In this document: one piece after another, positions 7,248-15,299 of the stretch
Numbering within the stretch: position 1 is the stretch's first letter
Layout: every line of letters starts with the position of its first letter
Virus record (IMG/VR): IMGVR_UViG_3300047564_000944
Coordinates: 1 to 23,731 of that record
Direction: 5' to 3' (one strand)
Length of the DNA: 23,731 bases
Source: a virus
Notes under the pieces: model-generated
Databases searched by the model: none
The model's input: only the letters and a program-made list of their open reading frames with translations
What the model was told of the DNA's origin: nothing
Position numbers and translations under genes: made by a program

Positions 7248-8453
7248 ATGAAGACTATTCAAATGATGGCGGGTGGTACTGGCATGGGCGGCGCTAAAGA
7301 GATGGCTGAAATGCTGCGTCGCATGGGTCGCAATGGCGATACGATGTTAGCTCACATTACGCCAGAAGAAGCCGAGTTGCTGGCTGACTTGGGTGGCGCA
7401 GGTACATCGAATCCTGATACTGGCTTGCCAGAGTTTTTTAATGTCACTGATTTTGATTCTTATGACAGTGCTTTTAATCGAATTCCAGACGCAGACATTA
7501 ACGATATAGTCGATCAGGCGCGGCTTGATCGAGCAAGAAGTCGGCAACCTGTTAGTGCATATCAAGAGACTGAACCTAACACAGACATTTTTAGGCAAGA
7601 TTATAGTCAACCTCGCCAAACAACAATGTTTGACACTGGTGCATCCTCTTATCGCGGCGTTGATGTTCCTAGAGATATTTTTGCGCCTCGCGCTAGAACT
7701 GGTGACACCATTTCTGCTGATTATTTGCGTGACACCAATTTGCGTGGCGGTGGCGATTTTGAGCAAATCCCGGCGCTTCGTCAGCCAGCATCCTCACTGG
7801 GAACTTATCGTGGCGTAACGGTGCCAACAGATATTTTTGCAAAATTTGAGCCGTTGCAAGATCAAACCGCCGCACTGCAAGCGCAAGAAGAACCGGGGTT
7901 TGCTGCCCGTGCTGAAGGCCGACTAAAGGAATTGCAGGATGTATTGAATCAGTATCCCAACTTGACTCGCGCTGGAACGGCTGGCGCTGGCATATTGGCG
8001 CAAGCATTGTTATTCAATCGCGCTAATCGTGCCATGAAGCGTGACATTGAAGAAACCCGTCGTGCTGCTGAACCATTCCGCGCTGCACAAGCAGAGGCAA
8101 TGGGTCGTGCAACTGGCGGTGGTTTGACTCCAGAACAAGAGCAAGACCTTGAGATTGCTCAAGCCCGTGCGCGTCAGGGTTTGGGTGAGCGTGGATTGCA
8201 AACAGGTAGTGCCGCATCCGGCGTTCTTGCAGCACAGCAGCGCCGTGCGCGTAGTTTGGCTCGTCAAGAAGGATTCCAAGAGGCATTACGTCTTGCTAAC
8301 ATTGCTGACCAGTATGATCGTCGCGCACTAGAAATGGAATTGCAGCGTGATCAGCAGTTAGGCCAGTTGTTCGCAAGCATTGTTGGTCGTGAGGTACAGC
8401 AAGCGCAGCGCACAAACGCGCCCGCTACTACTACGACTACTCAGCAACCATAG
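7248..8453 (+). CDS. Virion protein with LAHITPEEAELL / NPxTGLPEF motif and helical tail
   Basis: A 401-residue protein starting directly after the upstream stop. Residues 30-65 carry GDTMLAHITPEEAELLADLG followed by G-A-G-T-x-NPDTGLPEFF, a motif that recurs in many phage virion and lysis-related proteins near internal or tail genes. An internal repeat appears as YRGVDVPRDIFA and YRGVTVPTDIFA (near residues 137 and 188), separated by a disordered-looking linker. The C-terminal 200 residues are strongly helical and Arg/Gln/Ala-rich (RAAEPFRAAQAEAMGR, LTPEQEQDLEIAQARARQG), ending in a Thr tract. It probably belongs to the internal or ejection proteins. Catalytic residues are not evident. Confidence 0.65.
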   Translation: MKTIQMMAGGTGMGGAKEMAEMLRRMGRNGDTMLAHITPEEAELLADLGGAGTSNPDTGLPEFFNVTDFDSYDSAFNRIPDADINDIVDQARLDRARSRQPVSAYQETEPNTDIFRQDYSQPRQTTMFDTGASSYRGVDVPRDIFAPRARTGDTISADYLRDTNLRGGGDFEQIPALRQPASSLGTYRGVTVPTDIFAKFEPLQDQTAALQAQEEPGFAARAEGRLKELQDVLNQYPNLTRAGTAGAGILAQALLFNRANRAMKRDIEETRRAAEPFRAAQAEAMGRATGGGLTPEQEQDLEIAQARARQGLGERGLQTGSAASGVLAAQQRRARSLARQEGFQEALRLANIADQYDRRALEMELQRDQQLGQLFASIVGREVQQAQRTNAPATTTTTQQP

Positions 8454-8461
8454 GAGTCATT

Positions 8462-9883
8462 ATGGCAACTCAAGTATTAAATGATGCGCTAGGCACTTCG
8501 CCATCTTTGATTCGAGGACTTGGCGAGAAGTCTGGATTAAAAGAACGGGCGACGTTTGCCCGTACCAAAATGCCGGAAACATTTGAGGGCATAGCTAAAG
8601 CCGAAGAAGATGCGGCAAGAACTCAATTTGGCATTCAACAAGGGCAAATCAAAAAAGAAGCTGAAGCAGAGGGCGCTTTGGCAGCGCAGTCGCGTCAAGC
8701 CACTACTGAAATGGAAGCTGGCATTAAGCCCTATGAGGAATTTGCAGCGCCAGAAATTAAAGCGTCAGATTATGCAAAGAGCGCCGGTATGCGTTTGTTG
8801 TCTGCTTTAGTTATTGGCGGGATTGGTGGCGCATCAGGCAAATCACAGTTAATGGCAATCCGTGAAATGCAGGATGCTGAAGACCGTGGACAAAGAGAAC
8901 GGTTTGCTTCTGCCAAGCTCAAGTTTGATGAGGCTGACCGCGCTCGAAAAGACCATAATCAAATGCTCAAAGATCGTTTTGAACGCATGTTGAATTTATT
9001 GTCTAAAGATCGCAATGCAGCAATGGTTGAAGCCAAGCTAATTGAAAGTCAAACTGGCAATGGTTTAATTTCTGCACAACTTCGCAAGGGAAATTATCAA
9101 AAAGCCTATGATTTATTTAATAAGGCGATTGAATCTTCCGATAAAGCTGACATAGAACTTGAGAAGCAGCGCACAATCTTTGAGGAAAAGAAAGCCTTGA
9201 AGATGACTCCAAGCGGCGGAAAAATGGGCGGCGGTGGAAGCGGCACAGGTAAGCGCAAGATTGAACAAATACCGGCGGCGCTTGAGAAAAAAATGGATAA
9301 CGCTGCGGAAGCAGGGATTGCATTGAATCGCGCTAATTCCACAAGAAAGCCGCAATATTTTGGTATTGCACCTAATGCAGAGGTTGCCAATTTAATTATT
9401 AGCGGTGTTGAAAAAGGATTGCCAACAGGGGACATTATGGCCTCGTTAGGTTCTAAAGCGCCAAAAGTAACTAGAGAAACTGTGGCTTGGTGGAAAGACT
9501 ATGACGCATTTCTTGCTGTTGTTAGAAACAAATTGTTTGGTGCAACACTGACAAATAATGAACAAGCAAGTTTTTTAAAATTTACGATTACCCCAGCAAC
9601 GTCACCAGAAGTTGCTGATATGTATTTTAAGAATCAACAAAAAATTGTTAATGATGGAATTGCAAGAGAGCGTCGCAAAGCAAGTGCGCGTGGTGTCAGC
9701 GATGAAACAATAAGTGCTTACCTTGATTTGCCTGAAGATGAAGCGTCTCAAGATCAAACGCCCGCACCTGCTGCACAACCCAAAAAAATTAGCACTAAGG
9801 CGGAGTACGATGCTTTGCCGCCCAATGCTGAATATATTGATACTCAAACTGGTAAGCGCGGCAGAAAACCCGCAGCGAGGTAA
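8462..9883 (+). CDS. Helical internal virion-type protein
   Basis: A 473-residue protein with AGGAG before the ATG. It is mostly charged helix (residues 25-95 and 150-250, for example KLKFDEADRARKDHNQMLKD), with one short Gly/Ala hydrophobic segment near residue 115 (LLSALVIGGIGGASG) and a Gly-rich hinge (KMGGGGSGTG) near 255. The last 30 residues contain KAEYDALPPNAEYIDTQTGK, a motif at the C-terminus of many phage structural proteins (AEYDALPxGxxYIDP-type). Its position between two other large virion proteins supports a role inside the particle or in DNA ejection. No enzymatic motif is seen. Confidence 0.65.
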   Translation: MATQVLNDALGTSPSLIRGLGEKSGLKERATFARTKMPETFEGIAKAEEDAARTQFGIQQGQIKKEAEAEGALAAQSRQATTEMEAGIKPYEEFAAPEIKASDYAKSAGMRLLSALVIGGIGGASGKSQLMAIREMQDAEDRGQRERFASAKLKFDEADRARKDHNQMLKDRFERMLNLLSKDRNAAMVEAKLIESQTGNGLISAQLRKGNYQKAYDLFNKAIESSDKADIELEKQRTIFEEKKALKMTPSGGKMGGGGSGTGKRKIEQIPAALEKKMDNAAEAGIALNRANSTRKPQYFGIAPNAEVANLIISGVEKGLPTGDIMASLGSKAPKVTRETVAWWKDYDAFLAVVRNKLFGATLTNNEQASFLKFTITPATSPEVADMYFKNQQKIVNDGIARERRKASARGVSDETISAYLDLPEDEASQDQTPAPAAQPKKISTKAEYDALPPNAEYIDTQTGKRGRKPAAR

Positions 9884-9885
9884 CT

Positions 9886-12243
9886 ATGGCTAAAGACCGT
9901 TTTGGTGGTGAAAGTGTAGATGAAGGCCAGACTGATCGCTTTGGCGGTAGTCTGGTTGAGCAAATACCCGGCCCTTCGCCTGAAGAATCTGCGGCTGCTC
10001 GTAGTGCGGCAGAACGATTTGGCAGGGTTGAGTCTCCATCAATAATTGAATCTGGTTTGCAAGCTATGGGTGCCATTCCCGTGCTTGGTGGCGTGTCCAA
10101 AGCGGCTCAACTTGCATCTCGCGGCTCTAGGGTTGCGCCTTACGCGTCCCGTGCGGCAGAAATGTTTATTCCCCGCACTGGTGGCGAACTTACTCGGCAA
10201 GGTGCATTGGCTTTTTTAGGAGGTTCTGCGGCGCAAGGCGCTAGTAATATGCTGCCTGAAAATACCGGAGCCTTTCCTAGATTCTTAGTCGAAACTGGCG
10301 CAGGTTTAGCTACTGAGGGTTTGGTTTCTAGTCTTCGTTCTGCTGCAAGAGGGTTTCGCCCCATGACACCCGGTGGCACTCAACGCGCTGCTGAACGTGT
10401 TGTGCGTGATATGACACCAGAGCAGATTGCTGCCCTGCCGCAAACCGTAGAGTCTAAGACTGCGCTAGTACGTCAGGCGCAAGAGCGTCTGCGCGGCAAG
10501 CCTTACAGTGAGCCAGTAGATGTTGCTGAAGTTGCAAGGCTGTTAAATATTGAGTCTGTTGCTGGAAGGCGGCGTGGCGAAGAATTGGCAACTCGGTTAA
10601 TGACTGATGCTGAGCAACGATTAGCCGCGATTAGTCAGCCCCGCACAATGGAAGCTGTTGGCGCTGAAGCCCGTGACATTGTTTCAAAGCGTTTAGAAAG
10701 ACTAAAGCAAGAGCGCGAAGTCATTACAGATGTTAATAAAAAAGACATGATGGATGAGGCGCGTCGCAAAGAGCTTGCCGGTAATGGAGTAGAAAATACT
10801 CAAGCATTTAAAAATGCGGAAGTACAACTTAAAGCGTTTGAAGTTGATCCAGCAACGGGAAGAAAGTTATTAACTGGAGACACAAAATCTCAGTTTGATC
10901 GGGTAAAACGAGAGCTTACTGGTATTGAGCAAGACCAATTTGGTAACACTAGTCGAGTTAAAGTAGGCTTTGAGCGACTAGAGCGTTTGCGTCGTGAGCT
11001 AGGTGATCGCGCTTCTGGATTGCCGGTTGAGGGTTACAGTGCAATTAGCCAAAACGATGCAAAAAATTTAAAGAAGCTAGTTGAAGGTGTGATGTCGGAG
11101 TTTACCGGCAAGAAGTTTGACAAGTATCTTAAAGACTATGAACGCTTTAGCCAGCCAATCAATCGGTTTGCCTCTGAGGTTGGCACCTATTTGACTGCGC
11201 CAAGTGCTAATGTGCGCGGTGAATTTGCAACTCAAACATCATTGTTGCCTAACAAAATTTTTAGCACGCCTGAAAACGTCGATAGTTTTTTAAAGTTGAT
11301 GGGCGGCAACGTAACTCAAGTGCAAGCCTTGGCGCGTAACTATGCCAGCACAGAGTTGGCAAATAAAACGCCAGCGCAAATCAATAGCTGGCTGAGAACC
11401 AATAGCGAATGGCTATCGCGCTTCCCGCAGCTAAAGAAAGACTTTGCTGACTTTGCAAGAAAGCAAGAGCAAACCACTCGCGTTACTAAGCAGACGGAGA
11501 AGTTGACTGAGCAACGTGCCAAGATGTTTGAGATGGGCGGCACACAGACTCAGCAAGCAGAAAACTTTAAAAACCTGATGATGGGTACTGGCTCATCCCG
11601 TGATGTGGCTTCTGCCGCCAAAGTACTTGGTAGAACGCCGGAAGGTGCTGCCGCATTTAAATCGAGCGTCCGTGACTTGATTGGCACCTTGCCGCCGGGA
11701 AGTATTGAGCGCAGCTATCGTGACCGTATTAAGCCGTCCATGCAAGCAAGCGGCCTGTACACGCCAGATGAGCTTCGGTTCGTTGATGATGCGATTGCCG
11801 ATGTTGTCAGCATACAAACAGCGATTAGTCGTGCATCTCAAAACATTGGGCGCACTCCCGGCACGGAATCATCAGCGCAAGAGTTGACTCGTTTAATCAA
11901 CAATGAGATGTCACAAGTTAAGAAGGGCGGTGCTATTGCTGGCTTATACACGGCTGGCTTGGCTGCGCTGTCTGCAAGATTTGGTTTGCCGGTAGAGGTT
12001 GGCGGCACAACGGCTGCGGCTGGCGCAATGGGTGGTGCATTTGCCATTGACCGTTATCGTCAATACACTGCCAATATCCGTGCTGCTGTCAGCGACATTG
12101 TGACTGACCCCGTTAAGCTCAAAGAAGTCTTGAAGTCTCCACCAGACAAACGGCAAGGTGTTCTTGCCAGAATGATAAGGCAAACGGTGGGTACACAGTT
12201 AGGCGCAGAAACGCCAGAAAGGATGCAAAATGCCCCTCAGTAA
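9886..12243 (+). CDS. Largest internal virion / ejection-type protein
   Basis: A 785-residue protein with GAGG before the ATG. The N-terminus repeats DRFGG twice (residues 4-8 and 17-21). Residues 50-160 contain short hydrophobic Gly/Ala stretches (ALAFLGGSAAQGAS, GAGLATEGLVSSL). The bulk (170-690) is helical, with Arg/Lys/Glu/Gln-rich segments such as KRLERLKQEREVITDV and RVTKQTEKLTEQRAKMF. A second hydrophobic region lies at about 695-740 (GAIAGLYTAGLAALSARFG, then AAAGAMGGAFAI). Size, helical content and terminal hydrophobic patches fit a DNA-ejection protein of a short-tailed phage. No lytic transglycosylase Glu motif was recognised. The end overlaps the next gene by 14 bases. Confidence 0.65.
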   Translation: MAKDRFGGESVDEGQTDRFGGSLVEQIPGPSPEESAAARSAAERFGRVESPSIIESGLQAMGAIPVLGGVSKAAQLASRGSRVAPYASRAAEMFIPRTGGELTRQGALAFLGGSAAQGASNMLPENTGAFPRFLVETGAGLATEGLVSSLRSAARGFRPMTPGGTQRAAERVVRDMTPEQIAALPQTVESKTALVRQAQERLRGKPYSEPVDVAEVARLLNIESVAGRRRGEELATRLMTDAEQRLAAISQPRTMEAVGAEARDIVSKRLERLKQEREVITDVNKKDMMDEARRKELAGNGVENTQAFKNAEVQLKAFEVDPATGRKLLTGDTKSQFDRVKRELTGIEQDQFGNTSRVKVGFERLERLRRELGDRASGLPVEGYSAISQNDAKNLKKLVEGVMSEFTGKKFDKYLKDYERFSQPINRFASEVGTYLTAPSANVRGEFATQTSLLPNKIFSTPENVDSFLKLMGGNVTQVQALARNYASTELANKTPAQINSWLRTNSEWLSRFPQLKKDFADFARKQEQTTRVTKQTEKLTEQRAKMFEMGGTQTQQAENFKNLMMGTGSSRDVASAAKVLGRTPEGAAAFKSSVRDLIGTLPPGSIERSYRDRIKPSMQASGLYTPDELRFVDDAIADVVSIQTAISRASQNIGRTPGTESSAQELTRLINNEMSQVKKGGAIAGLYTAGLAALSARFGLPVEVGGTTAAAGAMGGAFAIDRYRQYTANIRAAVSDIVTDPVKLKEVLKSPPDKRQGVLARMIRQTVGTQLGAETPERMQNAPQ

Positions 12244-12421
12244 AGGTAAGAGCCAAAAGACCATGAGCAAGAACATCGGTGAGATGGTTCGTGGATTTAA
12301 AGAATCTGGCAAGATTGGCACTAGCCGCCCTGCCAACACTCGCAAGGCGGTCAAACAAGCGGTGGCTATTGCTTATTCAAAAGCGGGTAAATCTCGCATG
12401 AAACGGGGGAGCAAGCGATGA
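12230..12421 (+). CDS. Small basic protein, DUF6496-like
   Basis: A 63-residue very basic protein. MPLSKGKSQKTMSKNIGEM at the start and KQAVAIAYSKAGKSRMKRG near the end match a small family widespread in phages and prophages that I recall as DUF6496; its function is unknown. High Lys/Arg content suggests nucleic acid binding or packaging inside the capsid. It begins inside the 3' end of the previous virion gene and overlaps the following small gene by four bases. Confidence 0.75.
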   Translation: MPLSKGKSQKTMSKNIGEMVRGFKESGKIGTSRPANTRKAVKQAVAIAYSKAGKSRMKRGSKR

Positions 12422-12591
12422 ACTACGACAACGGCAGCGACATGGATAAAATGAATTCCGGTGTAGAGGAATTGCGAAAGATGAAAGAAACTGCGAAGCA
12501 ACAAGCAGACAAGCGCGGCTCCAGTATGTTGATTGGAAACCGCATGACTATGATGCGTCAGAAGCGTGACAACAGGAAAATGGAGAGATGA
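12418..12591 (+). CDS. 57-residue Met/Lys-rich small protein
   Basis: The frame opens with ATG at 12418 inside the previous stop (ATGA) and ends at TGA 12589-12591, again overlapping the next ATG. The peptide runs from MNYDNGSDMDKMNSG through a charged helix (ELRKMKETAKQQADKRG) to MTMMRQKRDNRKMER. There are nine Met in 57 residues and it is basic overall. No family is recognised. Coupled overlaps on both sides are the best evidence that it is real. Confidence 0.65.
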   Translation: MNYDNGSDMDKMNSGVEELRKMKETAKQQADKRGSSMLIGNRMTMMRQKRDNRKMER

Positions 12592-12797
12592 GCAAAAGAC
12601 AAAAGGGGCTTAATCCAGAGCTTGAGCAAGCTATTTATGACCTGCTAAAGCAAACGATGAATGATTCAACGGCATCACTAACGGACAAGACAAAGGTTCT
12701 TGACCGGGTTTTAAAGCTAGAACAAATCAAGCAAAAGATTAGTGATGATGAATGGGGCAAAGGGTTTTTTAATCCTGACGATGAAGGAGATGAGTGA
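12588..12797 (+). CDS. Small helical phage protein with DDEWGxGF end, possible packaging factor
   Basis: A 69-residue protein: basic start (MSKRQKGLNPELEQAIYDLL), a middle helix (KTKVLDRVLKLEQIKQKI) and an acidic end, DDEWGKGFFNPDDEGDE. The D-D-E-W-G-x-G-F tail occurs in short phage proteins close to packaging or lysis genes. A small terminase-like role is possible, but there is no HTH I can point to and the large terminase is not adjacent. Overlaps by four bases upstream and by one base with the next gene. Confidence 0.6.
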   Translation: MSKRQKGLNPELEQAIYDLLKQTMNDSTASLTDKTKVLDRVLKLEQIKQKISDDEWGKGFFNPDDEGDE

Positions 12798-13009
12798 TGG
12801 TGGACGGGGCTGCGTTGAGAATTATTAACATTGCAATGGATGTGTTGTCACATAAGGTACTGACATTTGTTGCATTGCTTTTTAGCTTTGTGTTGGCTTG
12901 CTGGACGATGATTATGCCAACATGGGAAAGAATGGCAATGGCTGCATTCTTTGCTATTTTTATTTATTTGCCGTGCATGATCGTGGAAAGGAAATCACAT
13001 GAAAATTAA
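12797..13009 (+). CDS. Small two-helix membrane protein
   Basis: A 70-residue protein with two hydrophobic helices, LTFVALLFSFVLACWTMIM and MAAFFAIFIYLPCMIV, separated by a short Pro-Thr-Trp-Glu-Arg turn. The start is taken at ATG 12797, which shares its A with the upstream TGA; a GTG three bases earlier is also in frame. The topology resembles small holins or holin partners, but a typical holin is already present at 14214. It may be a class II holin, antiholin or inner-membrane infection protein; the sequence cannot decide. Confidence 0.6.
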   Translation: MVDGAALRIINIAMDVLSHKVLTFVALLFSFVLACWTMIMPTWERMAMAAFFAIFIYLPCMIVERKSHEN

Positions 13010-13235
13010 CATCAGCAAGAGCAGCACAACCGTGATGATGAACAACAACAATCACAAAGGCAGTGCTGGCGAAGCATACCGTCCAACATCCATTTCTGAC
13101 ACTTATGGTCGTGGCAAGCCAACTCGCACCAATCCTATGGGCTTCATGGGTATGCAGTGCTTCTCTGGCTCACCTGACCAAAAGAAGTCGCCCACTTCCA
13201 AGCCCGGTAATGCCGGAGGAAAGGATATTATCTAA
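12999..13235 (+). CDS. Small Asn/Gly/Ser-rich protein, unknown
   Basis: A 78-residue low-complexity protein, rich in Asn, Ser, Gly, Lys and Met, with a four-Asn run near the start and TNPMGFMGMQCFSG in the middle. It has GAAAGGAAATCAC before the ATG, overlaps the membrane protein by 11 bases and touches the next gene as TAATG. No family or fold recognised. It is probably a virion-associated or accessory peptide given its company. Confidence 0.6.
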   Translation: MKINISKSSTTVMMNNNNHKGSAGEAYRPTSISDTYGRGKPTRTNPMGFMGMQCFSGSPDQKKSPTSKPGNAGGKDII

Positions 13236-13570
13236 TGGCTATTACTGGTGCCTTTCAGCCTATGGGCAAGACCTTTAAGGTCACTGCCAACACTGCGGCT
13301 GTCTCTGCAAATGTTTCGTCAGACTCACCTGTTGCTCAGTATCAGGTAGTCAACAGCAGTACAACTGACATTGCTTACGTTCGCATCACACCTTCGGGCG
13401 GTAATGCTGCCGTGCCGGGTGCAAACGCTGAGTACGGTATGGCAGTCTTACCTGCAAGCTCTGTCATTATTACTGGCCCTCAATGCCGTAGTGGATCGAA
13501 TGTGGTGGTATCTGCTATCTCTGCGGCGAATACACCGTCAATCTTTGTGACCCCCGGCGAAGGATTGTAA
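13235..13570 (+). CDS. Small beta-rich virion protein, paralogue of the 1610-1939 gene
   Basis: A 111-residue Ala/Val/Ser-rich, nearly uncharged protein with predicted all-beta structure: FKVTANTAAVSANV, AQYQVVNSSTTDIAYVRI, EYGMAVLPASSVIIT, and the end SIFVTPGEGL. The order of strands and the ending parallel the protein at 1610-1939 (residue plan VAFTANVAAPTPVQAV, QYRIINAGSVTVFLG, IPLLPGTDEILTF, VYITAGDGL). A head or tail decoration protein is the best guess. The start ATG overlaps the upstream stop, and an AGGAAAGG stretch lies about 12 bases before it. Confidence 0.7.
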   Translation: MAITGAFQPMGKTFKVTANTAAVSANVSSDSPVAQYQVVNSSTTDIAYVRITPSGGNAAVPGANAEYGMAVLPASSVIITGPQCRSGSNVVVSAISAANTPSIFVTPGEGL

Positions 13571-13594
13571 ATGTAGTGTAAAAGGAAGAAGGAA

Positions 13595-14212
13595 ATGATT
13601 GACCCTGTAACTATTGGGCTGGCAATACAAGGCGTAAAGTTAGTGGTCAACGGCATTAAAGCTGCTGCTGACGAGGCCAAGGAAGCATTCGATAGCATCA
13701 ATGAATGTGTTGAGTCAGGGAGAAACTTAGCCGAATCACTTTCTCCGGTGAAAAAGTTTTTCTCAGCGGCAGGGAAGTACGAAACAAACAGAGCGCAATT
13801 AGAAGAAGCAAAGGCAGCACAGGAAGAAGCGGCAGAGCGCGGTGAAAGCGTAGCAGATCATATGTCCGATGCCGAATATGTCATGGAGTTAATGGCAATC
13901 GACCGGCAGATCAAGCAATACTACGATGACATCAAGCACATATTCATCTATCACTTCCAAGAAGCTGGGATGTGGGATGAGTTCTGGCAGCGGATGGGTA
14001 AGCTACGCGCCGACAGGGAAGCCAAGGCAGAGGCCAAGCGCCGTGCCGAAACAGAGAAGCGGCTGCAAGAGAAAGCCGCTGCGATGAAGAAGCGTCGTGC
14101 CATTGCCAAGCGAGTTGAGGCAGTACAAATGGTTTTGGCTGGCATTGTGATTTTTTGTTTGTGCGTTGGTTTTGTTTTTTTTATGCGCTGGATGATTCAA
14201 CAAGGAGGCTAA
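13595..14212 (+). CDS. Coiled-coil protein with C-terminal membrane helix
   Basis: A 205-residue protein with AAGGAAGAAGGAA before the ATG. The N-terminus is a mild amphipathic helix (DPVTIGLAIQGVKLVVNGIK), the centre is acidic helix with Trp (HFQEAGMWDEFWQRMGKL), followed by a Lys/Arg/Glu/Ala coiled coil (residues 140-172, EAKAEAKRRAETEKRLQEKA). Residues about 178-200 (MVLAGIVIFCLCVGFVFFM) form one clear transmembrane helix near the C-terminus. It lies immediately before the holin (one-base gap). A lysis-accessory or spanin-like role is possible, but a tail-anchored orientation is unusual for i-spanins. Similar proteins in other phages are mostly hypothetical. Confidence 0.65.
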   Translation: MIDPVTIGLAIQGVKLVVNGIKAAADEAKEAFDSINECVESGRNLAESLSPVKKFFSAAGKYETNRAQLEEAKAAQEEAAERGESVADHMSDAEYVMELMAIDRQIKQYYDDIKHIFIYHFQEAGMWDEFWQRMGKLRADREAKAEAKRRAETEKRLQEKAAAMKKRRAIAKRVEAVQMVLAGIVIFCLCVGFVFFMRWMIQQGG

Positions 14213-14213
14213 G

Positions 14214-14627
14214 ATGCCATTTGGACTGGACGCGCTGCTAGGCATTGGCGGCAAGTTAATCGACAAACTAATCCCTGACCCTGAACAAAAGGCAAAGGCG
14301 CAGCTAGAGCTGGCTAAGATGGCTCAAGATGGTGAGCTTGCCAAGATGGCAAACGACACTGAGCTATACAAAGCAGAGCAAGATAATCTGACTTTACGCC
14401 AACAAGCTGACATGGCTAGTGACAGTTGGCTCTCCAAGAACATCCGTCCTATTACGCTAATCTATATTCTTGTTGCTTACCTTGTGTTGGCAATTCTTGA
14501 TGCTGCCTTGATTGACATAGCCGATTCCTTTGTGGAACTTCTTGGTCAATGGGGAATGTTGGTTATGTCCTTTTACTTTGGTGGTAGGACGCTTGAGAAG
14601 ATTATTGATATGAAGGCAAAGAAATGA
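14214..14627 (+). CDS. Holin, 3TM / GTA-holin-like family
   Basis: A 137-residue protein with the best ribosome site in the block (AAGGAGG, five bases before ATG). It begins MPFGLDALLGIGGKLIDKLI, then IPDPEQKAKAQLELAKM and an acidic helix, then SDSWLSKNIRPITLIYILVA, the signature of the holin family called 3TM (GTA holin). Two hydrophobic helices are clear at about 79-101 and 108-124; the N-terminal amphipathic helix may be the third. It would make lesions in the inner membrane and release the endolysin encoded four bases of overlap downstream. Confidence 0.85.
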   Translation: MPFGLDALLGIGGKLIDKLIPDPEQKAKAQLELAKMAQDGELAKMANDTELYKAEQDNLTLRQQADMASDSWLSKNIRPITLIYILVAYLVLAILDAALIDIADSFVELLGQWGMLVMSFYFGGRTLEKIIDMKAKK

Positions 14628-15043
14628 TTAACTCTCGCAAAATTGAAGATTTGCTTCCGGTCGTGCAAGAGAAGGTTCGCAAGTTCAAAGCCTTGTGTGA
14701 AGAAAATGACATCGACCTGCTAATTACATCAACTTACCGTGACCATGAAAGCCAGAATGCTTTGTATGCTCAAGGTCGCACTGCGCCCGGCAACAAGGTA
14801 ACGAATGCCAAGGGTGGTCAAAGCTGGCATAACTGGCGCTGTGCTATTGATGTGGTTCCATTGATTAACGGCAAGCCTTGCTGGGATACTAAAAATCCTG
14901 TGTGGCAAAAGGTTGGCGCATTAGGTAAAGAGGCTGGTCTGGAGTGGGCTTGGGAGTGGAAGACATTTAAAGAGATGGCGCACTTCCAGTACACGGGTGG
15001 CATGACCTTGGCTCAGTTGCAAAGTGGTGAGCAAATTGCCTAA
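14624..15043 (+). CDS. Endolysin, M15-family L-alanyl-D-glutamate / D-Ala-type peptidase
   Basis: A 139-residue zinc peptidase. ITSTYRDHESQNALYAQGRT (about residues 34-53) matches the start of the VanY/M15 fold, and the zinc ligands are His69 and Asp76 in SWHNWRCAIDV and His120 in MAHFQYTGG; Glu117 is in the place of the usual catalytic acid. It lacks a signal peptide or membrane segment, so it depends on the overlapping upstream holin to reach peptidoglycan. Length matches T5-type endolysins (about 137 residues). It cuts the peptide stem of Gram-negative peptidoglycan. Confidence 0.9.
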   Translation: MINSRKIEDLLPVVQEKVRKFKALCEENDIDLLITSTYRDHESQNALYAQGRTAPGNKVTNAKGGQSWHNWRCAIDVVPLINGKPCWDTKNPVWQKVGALGKEAGLEWAWEWKTFKEMAHFQYTGGMTLAQLQSGEQIA

Positions 15044-15299
15044 GAAGGGTGTCAGTCTGGCGATTGGGCGTGGCGAGAAGCTGCCTGTCAGCAAGGGTGC
15101 TGGCTTGACTGCTAAAGGCCGTGCCAAGTACAACCGTGAGACTGGCAGCAATCTGAAGGCACCAGCGCCTAACCCTCGCACTAAGAAGGATGCAGGGCGC
15201 AAGGCTAGTTTCTGTGCGCGTATGGGTGGCGTAGTAAAGAAAGCCAAGGGGCCAGCAACAAGGGCTAGAGCTTCGATGCGGAGATGGGGATGCCGGTAG
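15024..15299 (+). CDS. Small basic protein, DUF6321-like
   Basis: A basic protein of up to 91 residues with the motif GLTAKGRAKYNRETGSNLKA and, later, SFCARMGGVVKKAKG and RARASMRRWGC, matching a small family common in phages and prophages (recalled as DUF6321; function unknown). It overlaps the endolysin end by 20 bases. The start is uncertain: GTG at 15024 or 15027, or TTG at 15036, which has GGTGAG at a fair distance and gives an MPKKGVSLAIG start. Two Cys may bind metal. Confidence 0.75.
   Translation: MVSKLPKKGVSLAIGRGEKLPVSKGAGLTAKGRAKYNRETGSNLKAPAPNPRTKKDAGRKASFCARMGGVVKKAKGPATRARASMRRWGCR

Noticed and set aside
12588-12797. Confident call as small terminase subunit
   Set aside because: Size and charge would fit, but there is no visible DNA-binding motif and no adjacent large terminase.
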